NCBI GenBank assembly: GCA_021442155.1
Contig: CM038229.1
Span: 95,326,271-95,390,270 of the forward strand
Source of the DNA: Cymbidium sinense
Lineage: Eukaryota; Streptophyta; Magnoliopsida; Asparagales; Orchidaceae
Direction: 5' to 3'
DNA length: 64,000 nt
Below the pieces are notes generated by a model. The model saw only the letters and a program-made list of their open reading frames with translations, did not search any database and was not told the origin of the DNA. Below, piece by piece: positions 62,380 to 64,000 of this stretch. The position numbers were made by a program, and so were the translations under genes. Numbering within the stretch: the stretch's first letter is position 1; each line of letters opens with the position of its first letter.

Positions 62380-64000
62380 TAAGACTAAACTGAAAATTTG
62401 GTCAATTCCTTTTCATGGACACTTGGCATCCTCTTAGTGGACCAAATGGTCACTAATGAACCTAGTGCACATGACTGATGGGTTTGGGTCAATTAAACTC
62501 AACCCAAATCCAAAATTGACCACCTCCTTCAAATGAGCACATGGAAATCCTTCCTCCACTCAATTAAACACATGGCCACTTTCTCACTACTGGACAAAAT
62601 GACCCATGTGCAAGTCTTTAATAGCCTAACAACCCATTGGATGAGCTCTTACATCAAAATGACAAGTGAAGGCACAATTGTTATGATCCTTCAAGGGGAG
62701 ATATACTCCCCTAATTTGAATTCAATCCATTAGTCCCCAATTCTATTAAGTAATAGGAAGCCGAGGAGCCTTTACCAAGTGATCCCAAGTATCCTAGAGT
62801 GAAATCAACTTCTTCATTTATGGATTTACTCAAGCTGAAAATAAGGGAGCTCCATTGAAATTCAAACTTACTCCACACTTCAAATCAACCCAATTCTTTT
62901 TGCAAGCTCCACCGTGGAACTCGATCAAGCTTGCCTCTTTCCTAAGTTTGAAGGCAAGGGAAGACCATTCTTGATCAAGATCGAGCTCAAGTCTAGGAGG
63001 TTGGCCAAGGGATCCACCTAATCTCAAGGCCTCCAAACTTCAATAAAGCTTCTCCACTCGATGAAGCTTCTCCAAGAATCGAGCACCTGATACCTCGTGA
63101 GGTTAGCCATTAAATCAAGCTTAAGTTCAATGTTGTTTGGAGCTTTGTAAAGTAAAGTTTAATCCCATGAAAATCTAACTATTAGATTTGTTTACCTTTG
63201 TGCTTAGATGGTGTGGGTAATTTTGGGATCAATTTGAGCTCAATCAAGCTTAAATCATCCTCTAGAAGATGGTGTCCATTCTTCATGAAATCTGAGGATA
63301 GATCATGGGCCATCCATCCGTGTTTTGGATAGACATCCATGAGTTAAGACACGTAGATCTCACATTTAATCCCTTAAATCTACTTTAACCTCAATCGATC
63401 CTTGATCGACGGGTGAAAAAAAGTGCATAAGTCCATGTAGCTATGATGTGATAACTTTAATATCAAATCCCATCACACCGTGGCATGCGTCGGTGGCATT
63501 AAGTGATTAAACATTTATTTAATTAAATCACTAATTAACCATGGAAATTCTTGAATTCATATCTAAACTTCAAAAAAATCAAAAATTATGAAATAAATTG
63601 CATTGGATAGATAATTGAACATAAAATATTCTAAAATGGTTTCAATGGATTTTAAACAATACTTTTCTCTGGATTTGGGTTTTATTGGAAATGTTATTTT
63701 TTTTAATTACCTTCTAATTACCACCATTAATCCCAAACTTCTTGTGCATAATTAGTGGGATGACTCCTACTTTTCTAATTTTCTTGGGATTTATTGGTAG
63801 ATTAATTAGATGAATTTCTAGTTCATTCCTTAATCACTCCCTTAATGTAAAGCAATTAAGGGTATAATTAGTGGTCTAACCCTCGATTGAGTCAATTAAG
63901 TTTTGATTAAGTGAATATAAAATTTAAAGAATAATTTTGGGATACTTTCCTTAAGATATTCCTTAAACCCCTTCTTCCTTAATCTAACCTTAATTAAGGG
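62380..64000 (+). mobile_element. Gypsy LTR (plus orientation), running off the window
   Basis: The first ~320 bp resemble the end of the AC-rich segment (21.4-21.9 kb). The rest matches 21,940-23,200 directly and 34,900-36,300 in complement, for example the GATGACTCCTACTTTTC region near 63,760. The element continues beyond 64,000. Confidence 0.6.

Overview
The window is plant nuclear DNA: spliced introns with GT-AG borders, long TA microsatellites, a tRNA-derived SINE, a LINE fragment, Mutator-like elements (MULEs) and large Ty3/gypsy LTR retrotransposons. The single host gene most resembles monocot (palm- or banana-like) members of its family as I remember them, so a monocot is my best guess. 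That is an inference, not a demonstrated identification.

Layout. 1-2.4 kb is AT-rich intergenic DNA. 2.4-8.6 kb holds one host gene on the plus strand, a TRM/LONGIFOLIA-type gene (DUF3741 and DUF4378 family). It has a GC-rich 5' UTR with probable introns, five coding exons and a poly(A) signal. The protein is recognisable from end to end, but about ten changes of reading frame interrupt it with almost no independent stop codons. A 74-bp tandem duplication spans its stop codon. Two copies of one SINE family lie in and just after the gene. 9.3-15 kb is AT-rich DNA with a ~315-bp tandem repeat array and a short GC-rich island.

15-64 kb is a nest of decayed transposons. Two MULE copies in the same orientation (15.1-18.7 kb and 29.05-41.2 kb) carry a plant mobile domain (PMD) remnant and a ~165-bp tandem repeat. 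The second also keeps a recognisable MURA transposase with a SWIM-side C-terminus, and a ~5-kb LTR sits inside it. A very large gypsy family, probably Tat/Ogre-like, supplies the rest: LTR copies at 21.9-27.3 (+), 31.3-36.4 (-), 60.2-62.35 (-) and 62.4-64 (+), and a gag-protease-RT-RNase H-integrase region on the minus strand at 58.3-50.8 kb. A direct second copy of its 3' half lies at 49-45.6 kb, with an inverted LTR scrap between the two.

The most interesting signal is in the leader between this family's LTR and gag. It is an array of ~65-90-bp units, each centred on an inverted repeat (such as CACTTAACA / TGTTAAGTG) around an AATTT-containing loop. The arms change together from unit to unit, and also between the two independent copies (27.7-28.9 kb and 58.5-59.9 kb), with matched or G-U substitutions. 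That is the pattern expected of a conserved RNA stem-loop array or of a palindrome-based minisatellite. No bacterial-type system, CRISPR array or complete RNA gene is present.
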